Source: Actinomycetes bacterium (lineage in GTDB: Bacteria > Actinomycetota > Acidimicrobiia > Spongiisociales > UBA5794). From it: a stretch of DNA of 12,439 bases. Position numbers and translations under genes: made by a program. Position 1 is the stretch's first letter, and each line of letters opens with the position of its first letter. Under the pieces are notes generated by a model. That model was given only the letters and a program-made list of their open reading frames with translations. It was not told the origin of the DNA and searched no databases. Below, piece after piece: positions 7,724 to 12,439 of the stretch. The stretch lies in NCBI GenBank assembly GCA_023336875.1, contig JAMBLH010000002.1, forward strand, positions 1-12,439, written 5' to 3'.

Positions 7724-7732
7724 TGTGGATTG
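7724..7732 (-). promoter_or_regulatory. DnaA-box-like site 1 (next to the trio tract)
   Basis: The minus strand reads CAATCCACA, 7 of 9 matches to TTATCCACA with the TCCACA core intact. It is separated from the trio tract by a 4-bp GC block. This box would anchor DnaA for unwinding toward dnaN. Confidence 0.7.
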
Positions 7733-7739
7733 TGGAGAT
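7731..7739 (-). promoter_or_regulatory. DnaA-box-like site 2, overlapping site 1
   Basis: The minus strand reads ATCTCCACA (7 of 9). It is in the same orientation as site 1, shifted by 7 bp and overlapping it by 2 bases, so two TCCACA cores sit in tandem. Confidence 0.55.
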
Positions 7740-7771
7740 GTCCAAGAAACCCGCATTACTACAGCGTTTCT

Positions 7772-7780
7772 GCATCCACA
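7772..7780 (+). promoter_or_regulatory. DnaA-box-like site 3
   Basis: GCATCCACA, 7 of 9 matches to TTATCCACA with the core intact, in opposite orientation to sites 1 and 2. Confidence 0.5.
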
Positions 7781-7802
7781 GCCAATGTTGATAGAGTCCC
7801 AT

Positions 7803-7811
7803 TTCTCCACA
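7803..7811 (+). promoter_or_regulatory. DnaA-box-like site 4
   Basis: TTCTCCACA, 8 of 9 matches to TTATCCACA. One of the two best-matching boxes in the dnaA-dnaN gap. Confidence 0.65.
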
Positions 7812-7836
7812 TGGTCAGCCAGTTGGTTCATGGAGC

Positions 7837-7845
7837 TGTGGAAAA
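7837..7845 (-). promoter_or_regulatory. DnaA-box-like site 5, just after dnaA stop
   Basis: The minus strand reads TTTTCCACA, 8 of 9 matches to TTATCCACA. It begins 3 bp past the dnaA stop codon, marking the dnaA-side edge of the origin cluster. Confidence 0.62.
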
Positions 7846-7848
7846 CCG

Positions 7849-9258
7849 TCATCTTGTCCTCAGCTGCTGAGTGATCGCTGAGACGTCGTCAAAGATGAGT
7901 TTGTCCGACTGGATGAGGCCAGTGATCTTGTCGACAGCGTGCATGACGGTTGTGTGGTCTCGTCCGCCAAACGCAGCGCCTATCTTCGGCAATGAGAGGC
8001 CAGTGTGTTCCCGACAGACGTACATGGCGACCTGTCGTTGTCTTGCCAGAGGCTGTTTCCTGGATGCTCCGATCATCTCTGTCTGGGGGATCTCATAGAA
8101 CTGGGACACCGTTGAGATAATCGACTCGGCAGTGAGTGGTGCCGATGCCTGGAGACCAACGACATCGCGGAGCACACTCGTGGCAAGATCGAGAGTTACC
8201 TTCTCGTTGGTGAGCGTCGAGTAGGCGGTCACCCGTGTGAGGGCACCTTCGAGCTCCCTGATGTTGTCTGCGATGTTTTCAGCGATGAAATCGAGGACTT
8301 CGGGGGGAACGGGCGTTGGATTCGATGCAGCGTTCTTTCTCAGAATTGCAAGTCGCGTTTCGACATCAGGACTCTGGATGTCTGTGGTGAGGCCCCACTC
8401 GAAGCGGCTTCTCAACCGATCCTCGATCGTCCTGAGCTCCTTCGGTGGTCGATCAGACGAAATGACCATCTGGTTTCCCGCTTCGTACAACGAGTTGAAC
8501 GTGTGGAAGAACTCTTCGAGAATCTGCTCCTTGCCCTCGAAGAACTGCACGTCGTCGAGGAGAAGTAGGCCGACGTTGCGATAACGGGTTTTGAATTCAT
8601 CCATCCGCTTGCGGCGAATGGAATTGATGAACTCGTTGAAGAAGGACTCCGATGTGATATATCGGACAACACTTGTGGGATCGAGCTCGATCCGGTGTTG
8701 ACCCACAGCGTGGAGCAGATGTGTCTTTCCAAGCCCCGCAGCCGCGTAGATGAACAGGGGGTTGTAGTGGCGGCCGGGCTGCTCCGCGACGGCCTGGGCA
8801 GCAGCGTGGGCGAAGCGATTTGACTGGCCGACGACAAAGTTCTCGAACGAGTATCTGGCAACGAGGTTTGAGGTGTCCGCACGACCGCTGTTCAGATCGC
8901 TCGACCTTGGTGGCGAAACGTCGAGGGTGGGTTGGAACCCCGCTGCGGGCGTCGCCTCAACCATAACGGGTTGGCTCGTCACGGTGATCATGACGTCGAA
9001 GGGTTCCGGCCATACTGATCCAGCGATCTCACGAATCTGATGCGTGTAGTTGTCGCGTACCCAGGTTGCGTTGAAGTGATTGGGTGCGACGAGATGGAGC
9101 GCCGAGTCCTCGAAGGATGTGGTGAGTGGATTGATCCACGTCTCCCACTTTGCGACACCGATCACGTCACGCAGTCTGCTGTGGAAGAGGTCGATCTGTG
9201 AATCCACCATCTCCGTTGGGGCGTGTTTGACTTCCACGCTTGTCGTCTCCCGTCGCAT
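7849..9258 (-). CDS. dnaA: Chromosomal replication initiator DnaA
   Basis: A 469-residue AAA+ initiator that binds DnaA boxes, opens oriC and recruits the helicase. Domain I is at about 20-100 (partner interaction), with a short variable linker to about 130. The AAA+ domain III is at about 133-350, with P-loop AAAGLGKT at 172-179, Walker B LLLLDD at 231-236 and an RLRSRF segment at 281-286. Domain IV is at about 375-469, with the DnaA signature GGRDHTTVMHA at 431-441 that reads the box. The first P-loop glycine is replaced by alanine; Lys178 and Thr179 are kept. The ATG at 9256-9258 has AAGGA about 10 nt upstream. Three DnaA-box-like sites lie 21-53 bp upstream, suggesting autoregulation. dnaN follows after the oriC gap. 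Confidence 0.97.
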   Translation of the reverse strand: MRRETTSVEVKHAPTEMVDSQIDLFHSRLRDVIGVAKWETWINPLTTSFEDSALHLVAPNHFNATWVRDNYTHQIREIAGSVWPEPFDVMITVTSQPVMVEATPAAGFQPTLDVSPPRSSDLNSGRADTSNLVARYSFENFVVGQSNRFAHAAAQAVAEQPGRHYNPLFIYAAAGLGKTHLLHAVGQHRIELDPTSVVRYITSESFFNEFINSIRRKRMDEFKTRYRNVGLLLLDDVQFFEGKEQILEEFFHTFNSLYEAGNQMVISSDRPPKELRTIEDRLRSRFEWGLTTDIQSPDVETRLAILRKNAASNPTPVPPEVLDFIAENIADNIRELEGALTRVTAYSTLTNEKVTLDLATSVLRDVVGLQASAPLTAESIISTVSQFYEIPQTEMIGASRKQPLARQRQVAMYVCREHTGLSLPKIGAAFGGRDHTTVMHAVDKITGLIQSDKLIFDDVSAITQQLRTR

Positions 9259-9278
9259 CGCAGTTCAATCCTTACAAA

Positions 9279-9287
9279 ATGTCCACA
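9279..9287 (+). promoter_or_regulatory. DnaA-box-like site upstream of dnaA (a)
   Basis: ATGTCCACA, 8 of 9 matches to the TTGTCCACA form common in actinobacteria. It lies 21 bp upstream of the dnaA ATG, within the leader. Confidence 0.6.
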
Positions 9288-9290
9288 CAT

Positions 9291-9311
9291 CTATCCACAG
9301 GATGTGGAGAA
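9291..9311. promoter_or_regulatory. Head-to-head pair of DnaA-box-like sites upstream of dnaA
   Basis: CTATCCACA (9291-9299, plus strand) and TTCTCCACA (9303-9311, minus strand) each match TTATCCACA at 8 of 9. They face each other across a 3-bp GGA spacer, so TCCACA and TGTGGA form an inverted repeat. Both lie 33-53 bp upstream of the dnaA start. Likely roles are dnaA autoregulation or the upstream half of a bipartite origin. Confidence 0.68.
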
Positions 9312-9348
9312 GATCCGTCCGAGCCAGGGGAGCATTTCCCTTGACCCT

Positions 9349-9384
9349 CTCACATGGGGGAAGAGCGGATATCCGCTATGTGAG
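9349..9384. promoter_or_regulatory. Nested palindrome in the dnaA leader region
   Basis: A perfect 12-bp palindrome GCGGATATCCGC (9365-9376) is enclosed by outer arms CTCACAT (9349-9355) and ATGTGAG (9378-9384) with unequal spacers of 9 and 1 nt. It sits just downstream of the putative dnaA -10. The symmetry suggests a binding site for a dimeric regulator; no known operator was recognised. Confidence 0.5.
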
Positions 9385-9392
9385 GGATGGCG

Positions 9393-9422
9393 AGCATAGG
9401 GAGGGTTCCGCCAGCAACTCAA
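9393..9422 (-). promoter_or_regulatory. Putative dnaA promoter
   Basis: On the minus strand TTGAGT (9417-9422) and TATGCT (9393-9398) are separated by 18 bp, matching the sigma70-type consensus at 4 of 6 in each box. Transcription would start near 9386, giving a leader of about 130 nt that contains the palindrome and the DnaA boxes. Confidence 0.4.
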
Positions 9423-9475
9423 GAGCGGCAAATTCGCACCTACCGCTGCGCCGACAAAGGCGAGCCGGCGGGTAT

Positions 9476-9497
9476 AAGCCCTTGTACCACAAGGCTT
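9476..9497. other. Bulged hairpin in the dnaA-rpmH gap
   Basis: AAGCCCTTGT and ACAAGGCTT pair over 9 bp with one bulged C around an ACC loop. A TATAAG hexamer (9473-9478) overlaps its left side, with CCGACA 16 bp upstream (9451-9456), so a weak plus-strand promoter may lie here. Confidence 0.35.
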
Positions 9498-9500
9498 TCT

Positions 9501-9531
9501 GGCTGACTGCTGATGGCTGACTGCTGATGGC
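9501..9531 (+). repeat. 14-bp tandem duplication (2.2 copies)
   Basis: GGCTGACTGCTGAT occurs twice without a mismatch at 9501-9514 and 9515-9528, followed by a partial third copy (GGC). It lies in the non-coding region upstream of rpmH. Confidence 0.9.
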
Positions 9532-9579
9532 CGTCCAACGACTTGAGGTCATTGACCCCTATTCTGTCTTTCGCGAGGC

Positions 9580-9597
9580 CGCGCGAGTTTTCGCGCG
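9580..9597. other. GC-rich hairpin upstream of rpmH
   Basis: CGCGCGA and TCGCGCG form a 7-bp stem around a GTTT loop. A TCGCGA palindrome lies just before it (9571-9576). No T-run follows on the plus strand. It could be a boundary or regulatory structure between the divergent operons. Confidence 0.45.
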
Positions 9598-9633
9598 CTA
9601 CCAGGGCAGTGTCGAATTCGTTCGGGATTGACC

Positions 9634-9639
9634 TAGACT
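9634..9639 (+). promoter_or_regulatory. Possible -10 of the rpmH operon
   Basis: TAGACT (4 of 6 to TATAAT) lies 62 bp before the rpmH ATG. The hexamer 17 bp upstream (GTCGAA) is a poor -35. It is plausible by position only. Confidence 0.3.
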
Positions 9640-9701
9640 ACCGGCGTTCCCGCCATCTGGGCGGAGCAACCGCTACTCCCCCAACCTGGGACACCTCAAT
9701 C

Positions 9702-9836
9702 ATGAAACGTACCTATCAACCAAACAATCGCCGTCGGAAGCGCAAGCACGGCTTCCGTGGCCGCATGCGTACCCGAGAGGGCCGCTCGCTTCTGAAGCGC
9801 CGCCGCACCAAGGGCCGCAGCAGGCTCTCCGCATAG
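9702..9836 (+). CDS. rpmH: 50S ribosomal protein L34
   Basis: A complete 44-residue L34, recognised by MKRTYQPNNRRRKRKHGFR at the start and the very basic remainder ending RSRLSA. It is a small, arginine/lysine-rich rRNA-binding protein of the large subunit. Length and motif match the family exactly. The ATG has only a weak GGGA about 13 nt upstream. It heads the rpmH-rnpA-yidD-yidC-jag operon, and rnpA begins one base after its stop. Confidence 0.98.
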   Translation: MKRTYQPNNRRRKRKHGFRGRMRTREGRSLLKRRRTKGRSRLSA

Positions 9837-9837
9837 A

Positions 9838-10182
9838 GTGCGATCGTTCATCTCGCTCCGCCCTGCATCCCGTTTCGGGTCCTTGTATCGCTCCGGAACG
9901 CGCCGACGTTTTGGAGCCATCACTGTGTATCACGCGGTGGGGCAGAGCACGACACCCGAAGTCGGAGTGGTTGCTGGAAAGAGGGTTGGAAACGCGGTGA
10001 AGCGCAATCGTGCGAAACGGAGGTTGAGGGCCGCGATCCACGCGGCGGACCTTCGCCAAAACACCGCGTATGTGGTGGTAGCTTCATCTGGTGTGCTGGA
10101 TGCACCGTTTGTCGAGTTGACGAACTGGCTGAACAGGGCGGTTGTCGGTAATGATGGAATCACGGACAAGGACGAGGAATGA
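9838..10182 (+). CDS. rnpA: Ribonuclease P protein component
   Basis: A 114-residue protein subunit of RNase P, which assists the catalytic RNA in removing 5' leaders from pre-tRNAs. The family RNR motif is clear: GKRVGNAVKRNRAKRRLR at 47-64. The N-terminal RFGSLYRSG resembles the F--ly--G element that contacts the leader. The start is GTG at 9838-9840, one base after the rpmH stop (TAG-A-GTG), with no good ribosome-binding site, so translational coupling to rpmH is likely. The stop overlaps the yidD start (ATGA). Confidence 0.95.
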   Translation: MRSFISLRPASRFGSLYRSGTRRRFGAITVYHAVGQSTTPEVGVVAGKRVGNAVKRNRAKRRLRAAIHAADLRQNTAYVVVASSGVLDAPFVELTNWLNRAVVGNDGITDKDEE

Positions 10183-10466
10183 GCGAGCAACAGAACACGA
10201 AGAATAGCGTTGCCGCTGTCGGGATTCTTGGATTCATTCGTGCCTACCAGAAGGTGTTATCTCCAGTATTTGGAAGAAACTGTCGCTATCACCCGTCTTG
10301 TTCGCATTACACGTACGAGGCGATTGAGATCCACGGTGCCCTCGGGGGCAGCTGGCTCGGTGTAAAACGGATAGGGCGCTGCCAACCACTGTACAAAGGT
10401 GGCTTCGATCCCGTCCCAGGTTCGGCCGATGATCTGTCGAGCGAGTTGCAGGGAGGTTCGTCGTGA
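10179..10466 (+). CDS. yidD: Membrane protein insertion efficiency factor YidD
   Basis: A 95-residue YidD family protein, a small membrane-associated factor that aids YidC/Sec-dependent insertion. Diagnostic features are the hydrophobic amphipathic N-terminal helix GILGFIRAYQKVLSPV (15-30), CRYHPSCSHY at 35-44 and RCQPLYKGGFDPVPG at 67-81, with three conserved cysteines (35, 41, 68). The ATG overlaps the rnpA stop, and its own TGA overlaps the yidC GTG (GTGA), so it is coupled on both sides. Confidence 0.95.
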   Translation: MSEQQNTKNSVAAVGILGFIRAYQKVLSPVFGRNCRYHPSCSHYTYEAIEIHGALGGSWLGVKRIGRCQPLYKGGFDPVPGSADDLSSELQGGSS

Positions 10467-11398
10467 ATCCCTGGACCCTTCTTCTGGATGTTCTTGGAAC
10501 AGCTCTTGCCTTCTTCTACGACATTATTCCAGAATATGGAATTGCCATCATCCTTCTCACGATCTCGGTGAGCCTTCTTCTGTTTCCGCTGACCGTCAAA
10601 CAGACACGGTCGATGAAGGGGATGCAGGAGATCCAGCCCGAGGTTAAAAAGCTCCAGAAGGAGTACAAGGAGGACAAGGAGGAGCTGAACAAGCGGTTGA
10701 TGGAGCTCTACAAGGAGAAAGGTGTCAACCCAGCCGCTGGTTGTCTCCCAATGCTTGTGCAGATGCCCATCTGGTTTGCCCTGTATCGAGTGCTGTGGCA
10801 GGGTGCCGGCCTCCCAGACGATTCAGCCTTGAAGGAAGTGATCGACTCGGCGAACAGCGCCCTGTACACAGTTGGAGACAACGGTGAACTCACATCCACG
10901 CTCCAGGCGGGTGTCGATATCGCTTCCAGTCAGTTCGAGCATGTCATATTCCTTGGAATGAACCTCCTGGTCCGACCCTCACAGGCCGTCGACTTCAGCA
11001 ATATCCCTGGATCACTCCCCTACATTGCCCTGATACTGGTCATCATCGCGGCCGGTTTCTACCAACAGGTTCAGACGACCCGCAAGAAGCCTTCAGACAA
11101 CGGTGAGCCACCAACCTCCCAGATGGCGGGCATGCAGAACGCCATGAAGATCATGCCGATCGTCTTCGGCTTCATCTCCTGGAATTTCGTGGCAGGTCTT
11201 GGCCTCTATTTCGCCACGTCGAACCTTTTCCGAATCGGACAGCAGGCGCTCATTCTCAGAATGGGTGATAGTGGCGGGGGAAAACAGTCGGCGAAGAACG
11301 ACTCGGATGACCCTCCGGACGACTCGAACAACGAGCCGCCCAGCAGCGGTCCCAGCCAGAATACAAGCAAGAAGCGCAACCGCAGAAGAAGGAAGTAA
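10463..11398 (+). CDS. yidC: YidC/Oxa1/Alb3 membrane protein insertase
   Basis: A 311-residue insertase that places proteins in the inner membrane, alone or with SecYEG. It lacks the large periplasmic domain of proteobacterial YidC. Segments seen are an N-terminal hydrophobic stretch (5-22), TM1 (24-46), a charged cytoplasmic helical hairpin (47-90) with VKQTRSMKGMQEIQPE, TM2 (about 95-113), an extracytoplasmic loop, hydrophobic 160-171, TM4 (184-203), TM5 (228-258, IMPIVFGFISWNFVAGLGLYF split), and a polar tail ending KKRNRRRRK that could touch the ribosome. No lipobox is present. The position of the conserved groove arginine (E. coli R366) aligns with Ser37. The GTG start has GGGAGG upstream. 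jag follows after 4 bp. Confidence 0.95.
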   Translation: MNPWTLLLDVLGTALAFFYDIIPEYGIAIILLTISVSLLLFPLTVKQTRSMKGMQEIQPEVKKLQKEYKEDKEELNKRLMELYKEKGVNPAAGCLPMLVQMPIWFALYRVLWQGAGLPDDSALKEVIDSANSALYTVGDNGELTSTLQAGVDIASSQFEHVIFLGMNLLVRPSQAVDFSNIPGSLPYIALILVIIAAGFYQQVQTTRKKPSDNGEPPTSQMAGMQNAMKIMPIVFGFISWNFVAGLGLYFATSNLFRIGQQALILRMGDSGGGKQSAKNDSDDPPDDSNNEPPSSGPSQNTSKKRNRRRRK

Positions 11399-11402
11399 TC
11401 CC

Positions 11403-12317
11403 ATGGAGTGGGTGGAGGTAAAGGGAAGTACGGTGGATCTCGCCGTCAAGTTCGCCCTTGAGGAACTTGATCTGGAGTCCAGAGAGGACGCCGAGGTTGA
11501 GGTAATACAGCAGCCGAAAGCAGGCTTTCTCGGAATGGGCGGCCAGGACGCGATCGTGAAGGTGTCACGAGCTCCCAAGAAGCGCCGCAGGCGTCGTCGA
11601 GGACGATCCGGATCGGGGCAGGATTCGAAGCAGCAACCGCAGAACGCCGACAATGGAGGATCCGGCCAGAGCCAATCCGGCCAGGGCCAAACCCGACAGA
11701 GTGGCGCTGGTCAGAAATCATCCAACAGGAAGCCGCAGAGCCGAGGTCAGAAGAGTCAAAACAAGCAGTCCGCAAGGTCCCGTCAGGAGAAACAGGTGTC
11801 AAACACAGACGCACAGAGGCCGGATGGCCGATCAGACGATCGGCCCGAGCAGGCACCGATCGAGGAGCAGGCCAAGGTAGCAGCGGGTTTCATATCCGGT
11901 CTGCTCGATGCCTTTGGGCTCGAGGGAACAGTGGAGACGCGGATCGAGGACGACGTCCTCTACATCGACGTCGAGGGTTCCCAGACAGAGGCGCTCGTCG
12001 GCACAAAGGGTTCAGTGATGCAATCGGTGCACGAACTGACGCGCACCGTGGTCCAACGGAAGACCTACGGCGCACCCCGGATGCGTATAGATATCGCCGG
12101 CTACAGGGCAAGACGGCGCGAAGCGCTGAAGATCTATACCGGAAAACTCGCCGAGCAGGTAATTGCCGAGGAAGATGAAGTGATGCTTGAGCCGATGAAC
12201 GCCGCAGATCGCAAGGTGATCCATGACGCTGTCGCCGAAACCGAGGGCGTCCGTTCCTTTTCCGAAGGTGACGAACCTCGTCGAGCGGTGGTAATAGCCT
12301 TCGTAGCCTCCGAGTAG
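11403..12317 (+). CDS. khpB: RNA-binding protein Jag/KhpB (Jag_N-KH-R3H)
   Basis: A 304-residue protein. The Jag_N domain is at 1-54 with the KAGFLGMGG motif at 39-47. A disordered basic, Q/S/G-rich linker spans about 55-155. A KH domain at about 158-225 has its RNA-binding GTKG loop at 200-203. An R3H domain at about 238-303 has R270-x3-H274. KhpB proteins bind many RNAs, partner with KhpA, and influence cell division and envelope synthesis in firmicutes; the role in this lineage is inferred. The gene normally follows yidC. The ATG at 11403-11405 has AGAAGGAAG upstream and starts exactly at the Jag_N domain. The same frame is open back to 11199, but that part overlaps yidC and is not used. 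The frame is intact and the gene ends the operon. Confidence 0.94.
   Translation: MEWVEVKGSTVDLAVKFALEELDLESREDAEVEVIQQPKAGFLGMGGQDAIVKVSRAPKKRRRRRRGRSGSGQDSKQQPQNADNGGSGQSQSGQGQTRQSGAGQKSSNRKPQSRGQKSQNKQSARSRQEKQVSNTDAQRPDGRSDDRPEQAPIEEQAKVAAGFISGLLDAFGLEGTVETRIEDDVLYIDVEGSQTEALVGTKGSVMQSVHELTRTVVQRKTYGAPRMRIDIAGYRARRREALKIYTGKLAEQVIAEEDEVMLEPMNAADRKVIHDAVAETEGVRSFSEGDEPRRAVVIAFVASE
11660..11689 (+). repeat. 15-bp tandem duplication in the jag linker
   Basis: ATCCGGCCAGAGCCA (11660-11674) is followed by the same 15-mer with one change (A to G) at 11675-11689. It encodes part of the Gln/Ser/Gly-rich linker (SGQSQSGQGQ), so the linker appears to have grown by in-frame duplication. Confidence 0.75.
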
Positions 12318-12356
12318 GGGAACGCCCTCGGCGGTATGCAGCCCGGTGCCTACGGC

Positions 12357-12439
12357 CCTCCCTTCAGCCTGAATCCACGAGGTCGAGGCCTCATCTCTCT
12401 GATTGTCCTCCCCTGGTGGGAGGACGGAAGAGCGACGAA
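12357..12439 (-). repeat. Right copy of 83-bp perfect terminal inverted repeat
   Basis: The exact reverse complement of bases 1-83. It starts 39 bp after the jag stop. In both copies the repeat follows the last gene of an operon with the same polarity relative to transcription. It contains the same 8-bp hairpin (12405-12425). Confidence 0.97.
12405..12425. other. Hairpin inside the right inverted repeat
   Basis: GTCCTCCC, loop CTGGT, GGGAGGAC forms an 8-bp stem about 90 nt past the jag stop. It is followed by a purine-rich run with no T-tract, so it is at most a Rho-type or RNA-stabilising structure. Confidence 0.6.

Larger units (their letters stand above)
7662..7848. other. Candidate chromosomal origin (oriC) between dnaA and dnaN
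   Basis: A 187-bp non-coding gap with five sequences carrying the DnaA-box core TCCACA or its complement, an AT-richer stretch (about 7690-7705), a TAG-triplet tract and a second period-3 tract. The dnaA-dnaN gap is the usual origin position in actinobacteria and firmicutes. Read from dnaA toward dnaN the order is boxes, GC block, triplet tract, then dnaN, as in the basal origin unit of Bacillus subtilis. No ORF or RNA gene is seen inside. Confidence 0.85.
9259..9701. other. Divergent control region between dnaA and rpmH
   Basis: 443 bp with no supportable gene. From the dnaA side it holds three DnaA-box-like sites (9279-9311), a 12-bp palindrome flanked by 7-bp arms (9349-9384), a probable dnaA promoter (9393-9422), a bulged hairpin (9476-9497), a 14-bp tandem duplication (9501-9528), a GC-rich hairpin (9580-9597) and a possible rpmH -10 (9634-9639). 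It serves two outward-facing operons. No tRNA or small RNA fold was recognised. Confidence 0.8.

Noticed and set aside
9476..9500. Rho-independent terminator from the hairpin followed by TTTCT
   Set aside because: The stem is bulged, the T-run is only three bases, and no plus-strand gene lies upstream to be terminated.
11199..11402. Upstream extension of the jag frame into yidC
   Set aside because: The extension is out of frame within YidC TM5 and tail. The ATG at 11403 has a good ribosome-binding site and begins exactly at the Jag_N domain.
1..12439. Interpretation as a linear plasmid, phage or transposon with terminal inverted repeats
   Set aside because: All genes are single-copy chromosomal core genes. 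There is no transposase, terminal protein, capsid or plasmid replication gene, and repeats at exact contig edges are typical of assembly breaks.

Overview
The window is a chromosomal replication-origin neighbourhood of a bacterium, almost certainly an actinomycete-lineage organism (Actinomycetota, possibly Acidimicrobiia or a relative). That placement rests on gene order (dnaA-dnaN-recF-DUF721/dciA-gyrB-gyrA-DUF3566 on one strand, rpmH-rnpA-yidD-yidC-jag on the other), on the actinobacterial DUF3566 membrane protein after gyrA, and on GTG starts and moderately high GC. No species can be named from the sequence alone.

Layout. From about 9258 leftward on the minus strand run dnaA, a 187-bp non-coding gap, dnaN, recF, dciA (DUF721), gyrB, gyrA and a DUF3566 protein. 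From 9702 rightward on the plus strand run rpmH, rnpA, yidD, yidC and jag/khpB, tightly packed with ATGA and GTGA overlaps. The two clusters diverge from a 443-bp non-coding region (9259-9701). This region carries DnaA-box-like sites, a palindrome, tandem repeats, a GC-rich hairpin and probable promoters. The left cluster makes the initiator, sliding clamp, gap-repair protein, helicase-loading factor and gyrase. The right cluster makes a ribosomal protein, the RNase P protein, the membrane-insertion pair YidD/YidC and the RNA-binding protein Jag.

The gap between dnaA and dnaN (7662-7848) is the best oriC candidate. It holds five DnaA-box-like 9-mers. Next to the box nearest dnaN come a short GC block and then a run of TAG-type triplets matching the DnaA-trio architecture known from Bacillus subtilis. 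Three more boxes lie just upstream of dnaA, so boxes flank dnaA on both sides as in a bipartite origin.

The most unusual structural signal is that the window begins and ends with the same 83 bp in perfect inverted orientation (1-83 and 12357-12439). Each copy lies just 3' of its operon and contains an 8-bp hairpin. The likeliest explanation is an assembly break at a dispersed repeat, but a truly invertible origin segment is possible. Protein-level oddities are a divergent quinolone-site motif in GyrA, loss of the conserved groove arginine in YidC, and alanine in place of the first P-loop glycine in DnaA. I see no mobile element, phage gene, CRISPR array, tRNA or rRNA, and no new multi-gene system. 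The genes themselves are core housekeeping genes.
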